Positions 1-9,411 of a stretch of 64,000 nt of DNA are shown here, piece by piece. The translations under genes were made by a program, and so were the position numbers. The notes beneath the pieces were generated by a model. It was not told the origin of the DNA. It made no database searches and saw only the letters and a program-made list of their open reading frames with translations. Source of the stretch: Campylobacter sp. RM6914. Lineage in GTDB: Bacteria; Campylobacterota; Campylobacteria; Campylobacterales; Campylobacteraceae. The stretch is from contig NZ_CP012545.1 of assembly GCF_004803835.1 (NCBI RefSeq), positions 1,178,001-1,242,000 of the forward strand. Direction: 5' to 3'. Each line of letters begins with the position of its first letter. Positions within the stretch are counted from its first letter, which is position 1.

Positions 1-230
1 TATTTGCTTGTTATTTGTTCAACTCTATCGCTAAGTTTAGCGCCAACGCCTTTCCAGTATGCTAGTCTTTCAGCGTCAAATTTTACAACTTCAGGCTCTA
101 CCATTGGATTGTAGTAGCCGATACTCTCTATCCAGCCGCTATCACGTCTTTTTCTACTATCTGTTACAACTATACGATAAAATGGTCTTTTTTTGCGTCC
201 CATTCTTGTTAGTCTTACTACGGTTGCCAT
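1..230 (-). CDS. rpsP: 30S ribosomal protein S16, 3' end outside window
   Basis: Small-subunit ribosomal protein bS16. The reverse strand from the ATG at 230 reads [20 protein letters not shown], the characteristic S16 start, then a conserved stretch around [19 protein letters not shown]. About 76 codons are visible and the frame runs off the left edge, so the gene is partial here. It lies just downstream of ffh on the same strand, 66 bases after the ffh stop, a common pairing in bacteria. Identification is secure. Confidence 0.95.
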   Translation of the reverse strand, partial: MATVVRLTRMGRKKRPFYRIVVTDSRKRRDSGWIESIGYYNPMVEPEVVKFDAERLAYWKGVGAKLSDRVEQITSK

Positions 231-296
231 TATATTTCTCCTTAAAATTTTTAAATAATGCTTAAATTTAGATAACGAATTATCCAAATTTAAACC

Positions 297-1637
297 CTAT
301 CTGGGTCTATTCATATTGGCTTGACTTAGCATATTTGCAAGCCCTTTAGCACCGCCTTTACCTGAAAATTTCTTTGCAAGCTTGGAGGCATTTTCAAACT
401 GTTTTAAAAAACGATTAACCTCTACTTGAGATAGCCCAGAGCCGGCTGCTAGACGACGTTTTCTGCTATTGTTTAAAAGCTCGGGATTTTCACGCTCTTT
501 TTGCGTCATTGAATTTATCATAGCTTTTATATGCAAAATTTCTTTTGAGTTATCAAGATCTATGTCTTTGATCTGATTTGCCATATTGCTAAGACCAGGT
601 ATCATACCTATTAGGGATTTCATAGAACCTAGTTTTTTTACGCTCTCCATTTGTTCTAAAAAGTCGTTAAAGTTAAATTGTCCCTTTTTTATCTTTTGAT
701 TTAAGCGCTTAGCTTCTTTTTCATCAATAATAGAACTTGTTTTTTCTACAAGAGTAGCAAGGTCGCCCTCGCCCATTATGCGACCGACTATACGGTCTGG
801 TATGAAGCTTTCTAAATCGGCAACTTTCTCACCGGTACCAACAAACCTAAGTGGAATTCCTAACTGTTTTGCTATGCTGATAGCAACACCACCCTTGCTA
901 TCAGAGTCAAATTTTGAAAGTATTGCACCGCTGATATTTAGCGCTTCATTAAAGCTAGCTGCAGAACGCACGCCATCTTGACCACTCATAGCGTCAGCTA
1001 CATAGAAAATTTCATGTGGATTTATGGCACTCTTAACATCTTTTATTTGACCCATTAAAGCTTCATCTATAGCCAAACGACCTGCCGTATCAACTAAAAG
1101 CACATCATAAAGACCGCTTTTAGCTTTTACTAGTGCCTCTTTGGCAACTTTAACAGGGTCATTTTCATTTTCTATAAAAAATAGATCGATTTCATTAGCA
1201 ACACAAAGCTGACGAAGTTGTTCAACTGCAGCCAAACGTTGTAAATCACATGCAGCAACAAGAACTTTCTTCTTGCGAAGCTTTAAATAATTTGCTAGTT
1301 TTATCGTAGTTGTGGTTTTTCCGGATCCTTGCAAGCCGGCCATCAACACGATGGTGGGAGCTGTTTGAGCATAAACAAAGCCTTGATTGCCAGGAGCTGT
1401 TAAAATTTCTGTCAGCTTTAATTTTATAGCATCTAAAAATTGCTTTTGACCGATACTAGTTTGTTTTATCTCGCTTTCGATCGCGCTTAATAAATCCTTG
1501 GTAACTTTATGATGAACATCAGCTTTTAAAAGAGCTTTTTTAAGCACATCAAATGCGTTTTTCAAAGCCTTTTCATCATCTACAAAACGTATCTTGCTGA
1601 CGGCTAATCTAAACGACTCACTGATTTGTTCAAACAC
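297..1637 (-). CDS. ffh: Signal recognition particle protein Ffh (SRP54)
   Basis: The GTPase of the signal recognition particle, which binds signal sequences of nascent membrane proteins and delivers ribosomes to FtsY. The 446 residues have the usual order: an N-terminal helical bundle, a G domain with P-loop GLQGSGKTTTT near residue 100, DTAGR near 183 and a G4-like SKFDSDSKGG, then a methionine-rich M domain from about residue 300 containing the RNA-binding segment RKRRLAAGSG. Length is normal for the family. rpsP follows directly on the same strand. Confidence 0.97.
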   Translation of the reverse strand: MFEQISESFRLAVSKIRFVDDEKALKNAFDVLKKALLKADVHHKVTKDLLSAIESEIKQTSIGQKQFLDAIKLKLTEILTAPGNQGFVYAQTAPTIVLMAGLQGSGKTTTTIKLANYLKLRKKKVLVAACDLQRLAAVEQLRQLCVANEIDLFFIENENDPVKVAKEALVKAKSGLYDVLLVDTAGRLAIDEALMGQIKDVKSAINPHEIFYVADAMSGQDGVRSAASFNEALNISGAILSKFDSDSKGGVAISIAKQLGIPLRFVGTGEKVADLESFIPDRIVGRIMGEGDLATLVEKTSSIIDEKEAKRLNQKIKKGQFNFNDFLEQMESVKKLGSMKSLIGMIPGLSNMANQIKDIDLDNSKEILHIKAMINSMTQKERENPELLNNSRKRRLAAGSGLSQVEVNRFLKQFENASKLAKKFSGKGGAKGLANMLSQANMNRPR

Positions 1638-1701
1638 TATTTACCTTTCTAAATTTATATATTAAACGGCGCATTTTACTAAATTTTTTCTTTATCGCTC
1701 T

Positions 1702-2460
1702 TTAAATCTCAAATTTATTTGAAATTTCAAACCCTAACGCATTAAAATCTTTAGGAATATTAGCTTTAAAATTATAACCCAAAAGCCCGATATAATAGGC
1801 ATGTAGATACATTCTAGCTGAACGATTTTTACCGTATTTTTCATCACCAACTATAGGTGCATTAACACTTGATAAATGAACCCTTATCTGATGAGTTCTT
1901 CCTGTTTTTATTTCGACTTTTACAAGTGACTTTTTGCCGACAACCATAAGTGGCGTTACTTTCGAGATGGCCTCTTTACCATCTTTTGAAATTTTAGAGT
2001 GAGCACCACCCTTTGTTTTAATGGTTAAAATCGGCTCATTTATATTAATTTCTTCACTCACTATGCCTTTAATTGCAGCAACATAGGTTTTAGCAACGCG
2101 CATATGCTTAAATTCTTCTATTGCTTTTTTGGCAAATTCTTCATCTTTAACAAGCAGTAAAACACCGCTTGTTTCTTTATCCAAACGATGAAGAAGCGGA
2201 AATTTATAAATTTCGCTTATCTTTTCACTCGTAATAAAAGCCGGTTTATTTATTGCGATCAAATTTTCATCTTCAAAAATCACGCTTGGCTTTGGTACTT
2301 CTTGAACATTAAAGCGTGTATTTGCCCCCATTAGCGCACGAGCTATGAGAATTTTCTGCCCTTTTGCATACACAAAACCATCGTCGATTAGTGCCTTTGC
2401 TTCGTTGTTTGAAATTCCCTCTTGCAAAGCCAAAAGCTTATATGCTTTTTCACTGCTCAT
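1702..2460 (-). CDS. RluA-family 23S rRNA pseudouridine synthase
   Basis: Converts specific uridines in rRNA to pseudouridine. The family signature HRLDKETSG holds the catalytic Asp (residue 94 from the start chosen here). An S4-like RNA-binding segment occupies about residues 1-45. I start at the ATG at 2460 because an AGGAG sits six bases upstream; an in-frame ATG at 2478 lies further inside the upstream gene. The start overlaps the end of waaA by 11 bases, indicating translational coupling. Family is clear, but the exact target (RluC or RluD type) cannot be read from sequence. Confidence 0.9.
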   Translation of the reverse strand: MSSEKAYKLLALQEGISNNEAKALIDDGFVYAKGQKILIARALMGANTRFNVQEVPKPSVIFEDENLIAINKPAFITSEKISEIYKFPLLHRLDKETSGVLLLVKDEEFAKKAIEEFKHMRVAKTYVAAIKGIVSEEININEPILTIKTKGGAHSKISKDGKEAISKVTPLMVVGKKSLVKVEIKTGRTHQIRVHLSSVNAPIVGDEKYGKNRSARMYLHAYYIGLLGYNFKANIPKDFNALGFEISNKFEI

Positions 2461-3592
2461 AACTACTCCTAATATCATCTATAATCACCGTAATATCGGC
2501 CTTGTTAATAATCCTTGCACGCTCTTTGTAAAGACTTAAAACATCATTTAGCTCATTTGTTTTGATAAATTTTACTCCACTTACAAGCCTAAATAGTGCT
2601 TTTTGGTTAAATACATGCTCGCCACTCACAAGAATAGGATTAAAATTTGCACACTCTATTGGGTTGTGTCCGCCAATACCAGAAACAAAACTTCCCCCAA
2701 GCACTACCACGTCACTTATAGCATAAACATTTACGAGCTCACCGAGCGTATCAAGTAAAGTTATTTGTCTATTAAAATTTCCGTTTTGACTAAATTTATC
2801 AAACTCAAAGCCGTGCTTATGCGACCATTCTTTTACAAACTCGCCAACACTTGCAAATCTCTCAGGATGTCTTGGGGCTATAACAAGCTTGTCATTTTTG
2901 CTTAACTTCAAATTTTCAAGTAGCATTTTCTCTTCACCTTCATGCGTGCTTGCTAAAACTATAACCCTTTCTTTAGGCTTTTTATAAATTTTACCAGGTT
3001 GTGAGGCAAACGCTGATTTGACATTGCCAGCTACTTTTATATCTTTTGCTCCAAGACTCATAAGTCTTTCTTTATCTAGATCGCTTTGCGCATAAACTTG
3101 GTCTATGTATCTAAAAATAGTAGCATAAAAAAAACTAAATTTCTTATATCTAGCATAACTTCTATCTGAAATTCTGGCGTTTATCAAAATAACCCTTGAG
3201 CCATTTAGCTTAGCCACAAAAACAAGCATGAGCCAAAGTTCGGCTTCAAAAATAACTAAAATTTTACTTTTTTTAAGCCAAAATGGTAAAAATATCTCAA
3301 ATGGTAAAAACCGTGAATTCTGGCTTATTTTTTTTGCTGCTTCAAAACCGGTATGCGTCACTACGCTTATCGCCTTATCCTCAAATTTTCTCATGATCGG
3401 CGTTAAAGCCTGAATCTCACCATAACTGCAAGCATGAAAATGAACTTTGGCGTCTTTAAATTTTGGGTTATTAAAAAGAAAAAACCGAGCCGGTATAGCG
3501 CTGCGGTATTTCTTTTTAAGGCTTAAAGGGAGTAAAAAAATAGCTCCGATCAACCATGCGATCAAAGCTAAGATATAATAAATCGCTACCAC
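2450..3592 (-). CDS. waaA: 3-deoxy-D-manno-octulosonic acid transferase (Kdo transferase)
   Basis: Transfers Kdo from CMP-Kdo to lipid A during lipooligosaccharide synthesis, at the cytoplasmic face of the inner membrane. It has an N-terminal hydrophobic anchor (YYILALIAWLIGAIFLL), then the GT30 glycosyltransferase body with IPARFFLF, EAELW and a C-terminal GGSFVSGIGGHNPIE nucleotide-sugar site. About 380 residues, normal length. The start is uncertain: the only in-frame upstream ATG (3661) would overlap the zinc-ribbon gene by 62 bases, so I favour the GTG at 3590-3592 just before the membrane anchor. No strong ribosome site is visible there. Confidence 0.9.
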   Translation of the reverse strand: MVAIYYILALIAWLIGAIFLLPLSLKKKYRSAIPARFFLFNNPKFKDAKVHFHACSYGEIQALTPIMRKFEDKAISVVTHTGFEAAKKISQNSRFLPFEIFLPFWLKKSKILVIFEAELWLMLVFVAKLNGSRVILINARISDRSYARYKKFSFFYATIFRYIDQVYAQSDLDKERLMSLGAKDIKVAGNVKSAFASQPGKIYKKPKERVIVLASTHEGEEKMLLENLKLSKNDKLVIAPRHPERFASVGEFVKEWSHKHGFEFDKFSQNGNFNRQITLLDTLGELVNVYAISDVVVLGGSFVSGIGGHNPIECANFNPILVSGEHVFNQKALFRLVSGVKFIKTNELNDVLSLYKERARIINKADITVIIDDIRSSYEQ

Positions 3593-3599
3593 GAGGGGC

Positions 3600-4307
3600 T
3601 TAAATATTTTCTTTATATAAAATTCTACCGCAATGAGGGCAAGTGACGATATCTTCAGCACGAACTACAGCTGCAAAAGTTTTATCATTTATCTGCATAA
3701 AACAGCCGTAGCATGCTTGTTTTCTAACAGGAACAACAGCTGAATTATGAGCCCATTTGCGAATTTTCTCATAAAATGTAAGAATTTTTTGGTTCATCTC
3801 GCCTACAAGCTTAGTTTTTTGTGCATAAACTTCAGCTCTTTCTTTCTCAATAGCCTCAAGCTCTGACGAAATTTCCGCTTCTATCTGTGTGAGTTTAGCC
3901 TCTAGCTCGCTCTTTTTAGCTACTAACTCTTCCTTACTTGCATTTTTGCTATCAATTATCTTTTCAAGTCTAGCTATCTCTTCGTTTGCAGCTTCAAGTT
4001 GCTCTTTGGCGATCTCTTCTTCAAGATTAAGAGCTTTTACCTCTTTTTCGCTCTTGGCTAAACCACTTTTTTTTGCTACATCTTTGATCTTTGCTGCAAA
4101 TTCGGCTATGTGTGCATTTGTTTGACTTTTTTGAACTTTGATATCGCTTACTTCATTGTCCAACTGCTCGATATTTGCGCTTATGGCATCACATTCTTCT
4201 TTTGTTACTCTGTAAGTTTTTTGAACGTTTTCGATACGAGGAGTAAAATCGTCGATCTCTTTATCAAATTTTGAAAGCTCAACTAGCTGTTGTAAATATT
4301 TATTCAT
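3600..4307 (-). CDS. Coiled-coil protein with C4 zinc ribbon (HP0958/FlgZ-like)
   Basis: A 235-residue protein with about 170 residues of acidic and lysine-rich heptad-like coiled coil, then a C-terminal zinc ribbon formed by two CxxC knuckles (CYGC and CPHC) about 20 residues apart. This architecture matches the Helicobacter HP0958 family, known to act as an RpoN chaperone and in flagellar gene expression. Assignment to that family rests on architecture and on the conserved neighbourhood beside waaA and the Nif3-like gene. Its role here is inferred. Confidence 0.85.
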   Translation of the reverse strand: MNKYLQQLVELSKFDKEIDDFTPRIENVQKTYRVTKEECDAISANIEQLDNEVSDIKVQKSQTNAHIAEFAAKIKDVAKKSGLAKSEKEVKALNLEEEIAKEQLEAANEEIARLEKIIDSKNASKEELVAKKSELEAKLTQIEAEISSELEAIEKERAEVYAQKTKLVGEMNQKILTFYEKIRKWAHNSAVVPVRKQACYGCFMQINDKTFAAVVRAEDIVTCPHCGRILYKENI

Positions 4308-4319
4308 TTTAGTGTTTCC

Positions 4320-5042
4320 TTAAAAATGTGTGAATGGGTTTTTCGAATTAGATATTATAATCAAAACTCCAAGATTTTGCAAATATTTTGCCAAAGACTC
4401 CCCAAAATACTGCTCGCTCTCGTAGTGATTTATATCTATTAAATTTAGCAAATTTTCTCTAGCTTCTAGCGCTTGATGATATTTTATATCACCCGTTAAA
4501 AGCACATCGGCCTTTACATAAGGCATTAAATCAGCTCCGCTTCCAGTGCAAATAGCTATAGTTTTTATCTCATCTTTTGCATAGACAGTACGAATTTGAT
4601 TTAAATTTAACCTGTCTTTTACCAAATCCACAAGCTCTTTAAAATTTAAATTTACATCACAATAGATCAAAAATTCATCAGACCTTGAAATATCAAAGCC
4701 TAAAATTTCAGTTACAAAATATCTGTTTAAAACAGCTTTATCAAAGTTTGTATGCATCGAAATTAAGCTTATATTTTTTTTAATCATTTCAGCGATTATG
4801 CCACTTGGATACTTGGCAAGATTTATCACTTTAAGTCCTTTAAATATAAGCGGATGATGAGTTATTAAAAGTGAATTTGGCTTCATTTTATCAACCAGCT
4901 CACTATCTATGTCAAGGCTTAGATAAATTTGCTCAAACTCACTCTCAAACGATCCGACAATAAGTCCACTATTATCCCACTCCTCTTGTGTGTCAAACGG
5001 GGCTATCTTGTTTAAGTGTTCGTAAATGTCAAAAATTTTCAC
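4320..5042 (-). CDS. Nif3-like dinuclear metal-centre protein
   Basis: A 240-residue member of the Nif3/YbgI family, which forms toroidal hexamers with a two-metal site. Visible metal-ligand motifs are [10 protein letters not shown] near residue 60 and SMHTNFD near residue 96, and the family's C-terminal NHYESEQYF lies near residue 206. The biochemical role of the family is not settled. It overlaps the end of glyQ by four bases and sits 12 bases upstream of the zinc-ribbon gene, so the three are likely co-transcribed. Confidence 0.88.
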   Translation of the reverse strand: MKIFDIYEHLNKIAPFDTQEEWDNSGLIVGSFESEFEQIYLSLDIDSELVDKMKPNSLLITHHPLIFKGLKVINLAKYPSGIIAEMIKKNISLISMHTNFDKAVLNRYFVTEILGFDISRSDEFLIYCDVNLNFKELVDLVKDRLNLNQIRTVYAKDEIKTIAICTGSGADLMPYVKADVLLTGDIKYHQALEARENLLNLIDINHYESEQYFGESLAKYLQNLGVLIIISNSKNPFTHF

Positions 5043-5899
5043 TGCTGCTCTTGGGATTTAAGATATGTTAAGGCGCAGGATTTGGCAAGCTCGCGGATTT
5101 TTAAGATATACTCTTGTCTTTGCGTAACAGAGATCGCACCTCTTGCATCAAGAACATTAAAAGTATGAGCCGCCATCATGCAATAATCATACGCAGGAAG
5201 CGAAATTTCAGCCTCCAAACAACGCTTGCATTCATTAAATGCGCTTTCAAATTGATTAAAAAGCATATTAACATCGGCTACTTCAAAGTTGTATTTACTC
5301 CATTCAAATTCGCCTTGTTTATGCACATCGCCATATGTTACCATACCGTTTTTATCATCCCATACGATATCATAAACGCTGTCTTTATCTTGCAAATACA
5401 TGGCAAGTCTTTCAAGACCGTAAGTTATCTCTCCGCTTACTAAGTCACAAGTTATGCCACCAACTTGCTGAAAGTATGTAAACTGCGTTACTTCCATACC
5501 ATCAAGCCAAACTTCCCAGCCTAGTCCCCAAGCACCAAGCGTCGGACTCTCCCAGTTATCTTCTACAAAGCGAATATCATGGTTTTTCAGGTCAAGTCCT
5601 AGTTTTTCAAGGCTTTTTAGATATAGCTCTTGGATGTTTTTTGGGCTTGGCTTGATAAGTACTTGAAACTGATAATACACACCTAGGCGATTTGGATTTT
5701 CACCGTATCTTCCGTCTGTCGGACGACGAGACGGTGCAACATAGGCAGTCGCCCACGGCTTTTTACCAAGGCTTCTTAAAAATGTCGCTTGATGATATGT
5801 TCCTGCACCTGCTGGCATATCGTAAGGTTGAACAATAACACAACCTTGCTCACGCCAATAATTTTGTAAATTTAAGATTATCTCTGAAAAAGTTATCAT
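5039..5899 (-). CDS. glyQ: Glycyl-tRNA synthetase alpha subunit
   Basis: Catalytic subunit of the bacterial alpha2-beta2 glycyl-tRNA synthetase. The 286 residues begin [19 protein letters not shown] and contain the class II core [37 protein letters not shown] and [19 protein letters not shown], all hallmark GlyQ segments. Length is standard. The beta subunit gene glyS is not in this window, so the two subunits are encoded apart. The gene is followed, with a four-base overlap, by the Nif3-like gene. Confidence 0.97.
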   Translation of the reverse strand: MITFSEIILNLQNYWREQGCVIVQPYDMPAGAGTYHQATFLRSLGKKPWATAYVAPSRRPTDGRYGENPNRLGVYYQFQVLIKPSPKNIQELYLKSLEKLGLDLKNHDIRFVEDNWESPTLGAWGLGWEVWLDGMEVTQFTYFQQVGGITCDLVSGEITYGLERLAMYLQDKDSVYDIVWDDKNGMVTYGDVHKQGEFEWSKYNFEVADVNMLFNQFESAFNECKRCLEAEISLPAYDYCMMAAHTFNVLDARGAISVTQRQEYILKIRELAKSCALTYLKSQEQQ

Positions 5900-5907
5900 T
5901 TGTTTCC

Positions 5908-6330
5908 TTATTTTATTGATATGTAAATTTCTATTTTATCTTTTAAATGTTTTTCAAAATCGCTCTCATAGACTCTTTGCAAATTCGAGCTTTTAAAAAA
6001 GCTCCAAATTTCATGCCAAAGCTCTATCGTAACACTCTCTCCTGTGCCATCCTTGCTAAACATAGCATATTTGCCATTTTTAACAAAAACCTTCCGGCTA
6101 TCTTTGCGTTCTAAATTTTTAGCACCTACGATCAAAGAGCAAAAGCCGTTTATATCGCTTTCATACTCATGATAAACTGCATAAATTTCATCTAAATCAC
6201 CAAAACCTAAACTTAAGAATTCTTTCCATAAACTAGTTATCTTGCCACAACGACTCATTTCGCTAGAATTATCTGTTATAGCTTTTAAGCCATAAATTTC
6301 AAAATCCTCTTTTAGATTAATTATTTGCAC
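5908..6330 (-). CDS. Small GyrI-like / effector-binding-domain protein
   Basis: A 140-residue soluble protein without a DNA-binding domain. Features such as [14 protein letters not shown] near the start, [20 protein letters not shown] in the middle and a C-terminal [20 protein letters not shown] resemble the GyrI-like small-molecule-binding fold of AraC/BmrR effector domains. It overlaps the upstream 157-residue gene by one base, so it belongs to the glyQ-purE run. No ligand can be inferred, and the fold call comes from pattern memory only. Confidence 0.65.
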   Translation of the reverse strand: MQIINLKEDFEIYGLKAITDNSSEMSRCGKITSLWKEFLSLGFGDLDEIYAVYHEYESDINGFCSLIVGAKNLERKDSRKVFVKNGKYAMFSKDGTGESVTIELWHEIWSFFKSSNLQRVYESDFEKHLKDKIEIYISIK

Positions 6331-6803
6331 TAATTATCCTTGAAATTTTCGACCGCCTTGTTCCACATAAGTTTGTATTTACGTTTTAAAAACTCAACCT
6401 CATCTTGCGAAATTTTAAGTTGATCCGTTAGTGTTTCTATAGTCTTTCTGTCTTCATCGTAAAGTTCTTGCATGGAAAACAGCGCTTCTTTTAAAAATTT
6501 ATTCTCGTTTCTTAAAACTTCAAGCGTTTCGTCTTTTGCATCAAGAACTTTTTCATGTAAATTTAAAATCGTTCCGATAGTTTTTTCTACAAAACTCTCG
6601 CCCGCAATCGCGTTCATATTTACGCTTAAATTTGAACTTGTTGTAGGCACTACACTCATGGTTCCTTGCGAAGCTTCGATGTAAATTTCGCCGTCTTCTT
6701 CAATTTTTGTATTTAACACACCGCGCTCTATCATGCCTTCGATGACTTCACGCTCTAAATGCACAAGTTTGCAAAACTCATCTATCTTTAAAAAAGTCTG
6801 CAT
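6330..6803 (-). CDS. Conserved Campylobacter protein (DUF3972-like)
   Basis: A 157-residue protein. The first 45 residues look like a short helix-turn-helix or excisionase-like segment (FCKLVHLEREVIEGMIERG). The second half, from about residue 85, is a long coiled coil rich in Glu, Lys and Leu. It resembles a conserved hypothetical that I recall lying between glyQ and purE in C. jejuni. No function is known to me; a coiled-coil DNA- or septum-associated protein is possible. It sits 9 bases after purE. Confidence 0.7.
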   Translation of the reverse strand: MQTFLKIDEFCKLVHLEREVIEGMIERGVLNTKIEEDGEIYIEASQGTMSVVPTTSSNLSVNMNAIAGESFVEKTIGTILNLHEKVLDAKDETLEVLRNENKFLKEALFSMQELYDEDRKTIETLTDQLKISQDEVEFLKRKYKLMWNKAVENFKDN

Positions 6804-6812
6804 CCACCCTCC

Positions 6813-7307
6813 TTAAAGTATAACTTCAACCTTTGCCGAGTCAGCCTTTAAAGCCTCCTCTTTCGCCTTTCTGTCTTCCTTAAGTTTTTTAGCTAAAACA
6901 TCATCGCTTAACGCTAAAATTTGCATGGCAAGATAAGCAGAATTTATCGCTCCCGCCTTACCTATCGCGAGTGTTGCCACCGGCATTCCACTTGGCATTT
7001 GCACTGTTGAGTAAAGAGCATCCACTCCACCCAATGCAGAACCGGCCATAGGTATACCGATAACAGGTTTTGTGGTATTTGCCGCGATCGCGCCTGCCAA
7101 GTGAGCCGCCATTCCAGCTGCTGCTATGAAGACTTGTGCGCCTTTTACTTCGGCATTTTTTACGTATTCATGCGTTCTTTCCGGACTTCTGTGAGCAGAG
7201 CTAATAATGAGTTCGTATTTTACTTCAAATTTTTCAAGTAGTTTTGCCGCTTCACTTACTATCTCGTAGTCGCTCTTACTTCCCATTATAATAGAAACAA
7301 ATTTCAC
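6813..7307 (-). CDS. purE: N5-carboxyaminoimidazole ribonucleotide mutase
   Basis: Purine synthesis enzyme that rearranges N5-CAIR to CAIR (class I PurE). The 164 residues carry the hallmark MGSKSDYE near the N-terminus, SSAHRSPERT near residue 40 with the catalytic His, and the glycine-rich GMAAHLAGAIAANTTKPVIG. Length fits class I enzymes. The start overlaps the U32 peptidase stop by four bases, implying one transcript. No purK is seen in the window. Confidence 0.95.
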   Translation of the reverse strand: MKFVSIIMGSKSDYEIVSEAAKLLEKFEVKYELIISSAHRSPERTHEYVKNAEVKGAQVFIAAAGMAAHLAGAIAANTTKPVIGIPMAGSALGGVDALYSTVQMPSGMPVATLAIGKAGAINSAYLAMQILALSDDVLAKKLKEDRKAKEEALKADSAKVEVIL

Positions 7308-8566
7308 TTAAATTCCTTTCTTAGAAAACTAAATTTAGGTAGTTTTATAGGTAGTTTTATCTCGTTTTCGTTACCGCTGTGGATCTCTTCGAAAATTTTA
7401 CCTTTTTTACTCACAAGCTGTTTAAATTCCAGCCAAAACTTTCCATTGTTATCATAAACACTTCCAAGCTCGCTTTCGCCGACTTCTATAATACTATCAA
7501 GCGGAGATACTATCTCGTAAGCCTCATTAGCGACGATCTTAAATTTACACTTTATAAATTCCCCATCTTCGCTTATCGCATGAACTTGATGAGTGCCCTC
7601 TTCCAAGCTACTGGTGTGGTTTTGAGTATCGACTCGTTCGTAAGGACGACTTACTAGATATCCGTCCGTAAAGCCGCGGTTTTTAAGCGTATTTATCTCA
7701 AATTCATACTTTTCTCGCTTAAATTTACCACTTGCCGCGTCATCTATCGCCATTCTGTAAGCACGCGTAGCACATGCCGCATAATACTCGCTCTTTGTCC
7801 TGCCTTCTATTTTGCAGCTGTCTATGACGCCTGATTTTACTATTTCATCGATATGAGAGATAAGGCTTAAATCCTTTGCGTTCATAACATGCGTACCGCC
7901 TTCAGGATCTTCTTCCAATCGGAACAAAGTCCCGCTTTCTGGATTTTTAGCATAAAGTTCGTATTTAAAACGGCAATCATTCGCGCAACTTCCGCGATTT
8001 GACTGTCGTCCGCTTTGCACAGCACTAACCAAACATCTACCAGAATAAGCAAAACACATAGAGCCGTGAACAAAAATTTCTATTTCGAGATTAGGTAGCA
8101 TTTCCTTTATCTTGATGACATCCTTTAGACTCATCTCGCGAGCCACAACTATGCGTGACGCACCCATTTCATGATAAATTCTAGCATCAAGATAGTTCAT
8201 CACATTTGCCTGTGTACTTAAGTGTATGTCAATATCAGGAGCTATCTCCTTTGCAAGACTCATTACGCCTGGAGTTGAGATCAAAAAAGCATCAGGTTTC
8301 ATAGCTGAAACTGTTTGTAAGTGGCGCTTTAACGGCTCGATCTGCCCATTAAAAGGAAATGCATTTATGGTAACATAAAATTTCTTTCCTTTTTCATGAG
8401 TATATCTTATGCCTTCTTCAAAGCTTTCTAGACTAAATTCTCTAGCCGAGCGTGTGCGTAAACTAAAACTAGCCACAGAGGCGTAGACGGCATCTGCGCC
8501 GTATTCAAGGGCTATTTTAAGTTTAGTTAAATTTCCTGCAGGGCTTAATAATTCGGGCTTTAACAC
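7304..8566 (-). CDS. U32 family peptidase-like protein (TrhP/YegQ type)
   Basis: A 420-residue member of peptidase family U32. It starts LLSPAGNLTKLKIALEYGADAVY in the family pattern and carries the signature HGSMCFAYSGRCL followed by a cysteine cluster GSCANDCR near residues 190-197. Members of this family act in prephenate-dependent tRNA uridine hydroxylation (TrhP) or ubiquinone hydroxylation, and the cysteines suggest an iron-sulfur site. In Campylobacter the tRNA role is more plausible, but this is inference. It follows cheZ with an end-to-start overlap of one base. Confidence 0.88.
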   Translation of the reverse strand: MLKPELLSPAGNLTKLKIALEYGADAVYASVASFSLRTRSAREFSLESFEEGIRYTHEKGKKFYVTINAFPFNGQIEPLKRHLQTVSAMKPDAFLISTPGVMSLAKEIAPDIDIHLSTQANVMNYLDARIYHEMGASRIVVAREMSLKDVIKIKEMLPNLEIEIFVHGSMCFAYSGRCLVSAVQSGRQSNRGSCANDCRFKYELYAKNPESGTLFRLEEDPEGGTHVMNAKDLSLISHIDEIVKSGVIDSCKIEGRTKSEYYAACATRAYRMAIDDAASGKFKREKYEFEINTLKNRGFTDGYLVSRPYERVDTQNHTSSLEEGTHQVHAISEDGEFIKCKFKIVANEAYEIVSPLDSIIEVGESELGSVYDNNGKFWLEFKQLVSKKGKIFEEIHSGNENEIKLPIKLPKFSFLRKEFK

Positions 8567-9315
8567 TATTTATTACCCAAACTTTCGATAAGCGCTTCTA
8601 TATCATCGTTGCTTACTAAGTTTTCGGTCGTAGTATCACCCACGATGTGAACAGCCGAGCTAACGCGCTTATCATCATCTATCCTACCTTCAAACAAGCT
8701 ACTCATATACTTACTAAGCGCTCTCATGACATTTATGACACGCTCGATTTTTTGACGATGGATATCTTGATACTGCATCATATCCATAGCCATCATTATC
8801 TCGTCTTGTCCCATTTGGATATCGCCGATAGTGTTTTCGACAGTTTCTTTCATGCTCTCGTTACGTTTAAGAGCTTCCAAAAATGCATCTACGCCCGGAA
8901 ATTTCTCACTTAACGTAGTAAAAATTTCTATATTTTTATCAATATCTTTCTTAAGATCGCCACATGAACTCTCAGCATTCATGAAAAAACCGTTGATAAC
9001 ATCAAGTTTATCAAACATTTCAGTGGCTTTCTTCTCGCTGTCTTTCGTAACATCATCAAGCTGGTTTACCATTTTATGATCATCTGTAGGCGGTGGAGGT
9101 GGCCATGCGGTTTGCGGATTTACCCTGTAACCTTTTACAAATTCCTCGTCAATATCATTATCTTCCGACTCTTTTTCCTGCTTTACAGGGGCTGTTTCTT
9201 GTTTTGTTTCAACGGAAGAATCAACTTTATCTTGCGTATCAGGCTCGGCTGTCTCTTCGTCCATAATGTCGTCAAGACCGCCTGCCATAAGCGCATCAAG
9301 TTCTTCTTGGGTCAT
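8566..9315 (-). CDS. cheZ: Chemotaxis phosphatase CheZ (campylobacterial type)
   Basis: Dephosphorylates CheY-P to end the flagellar switching signal. With the ATG at 9315 (AGGAG just upstream) the protein has 249 residues. The catalytic pair of E. coli CheZ (Asp143/Gln147) aligns with D184 and Q188 in YQDIHRQKIERV. The C-terminus DDIEALIESLGNK matches the CheY-binding tail of enteric CheZ. Residues 20-80 are an acidic, proline-rich low-complexity linker. The N-terminus TQEELDALMAGG resembles the CheY-binding peptide of FliM. An ATG 36 bases further upstream is less likely. Confidence 0.9.
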   Translation of the reverse strand: MTQEELDALMAGGLDDIMDEETAEPDTQDKVDSSVETKQETAPVKQEKESEDNDIDEEFVKGYRVNPQTAWPPPPPTDDHKMVNQLDDVTKDSEKKATEMFDKLDVINGFFMNAESSCGDLKKDIDKNIEIFTTLSEKFPGVDAFLEALKRNESMKETVENTIGDIQMGQDEIMMAMDMMQYQDIHRQKIERVINVMRALSKYMSSLFEGRIDDDKRVSSAVHIVGDTTTENLVSNDDIEALIESLGNK

Positions 9316-9322
9316 AAAAACT

Positions 9323-9359
9323 CCTATTGGTATGATTGTGCGATTATACAATCAATAGG
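9323..9359. promoter_or_regulatory. Extended -10 promoter for cheZ inside an inverted repeat
   Basis: On the minus strand TGTATAAT (plus positions 9343-9350) makes a good extended -10 for the cheZ run. It is bracketed by two nested inverted repeats: CCTATTG (9323-9329) with CAATAGG (9353-9359), and GATTGT (9334-9339) with ACAATC (9348-9353). The symmetry spans the promoter and could be an operator; no regulator is identified. Confidence 0.45.
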
Positions 9360-9411
9360 CTTAAATTTATCTACTTTTAGATAAGATTATGCGGATTTTA
9401 AAAGGACGGAC

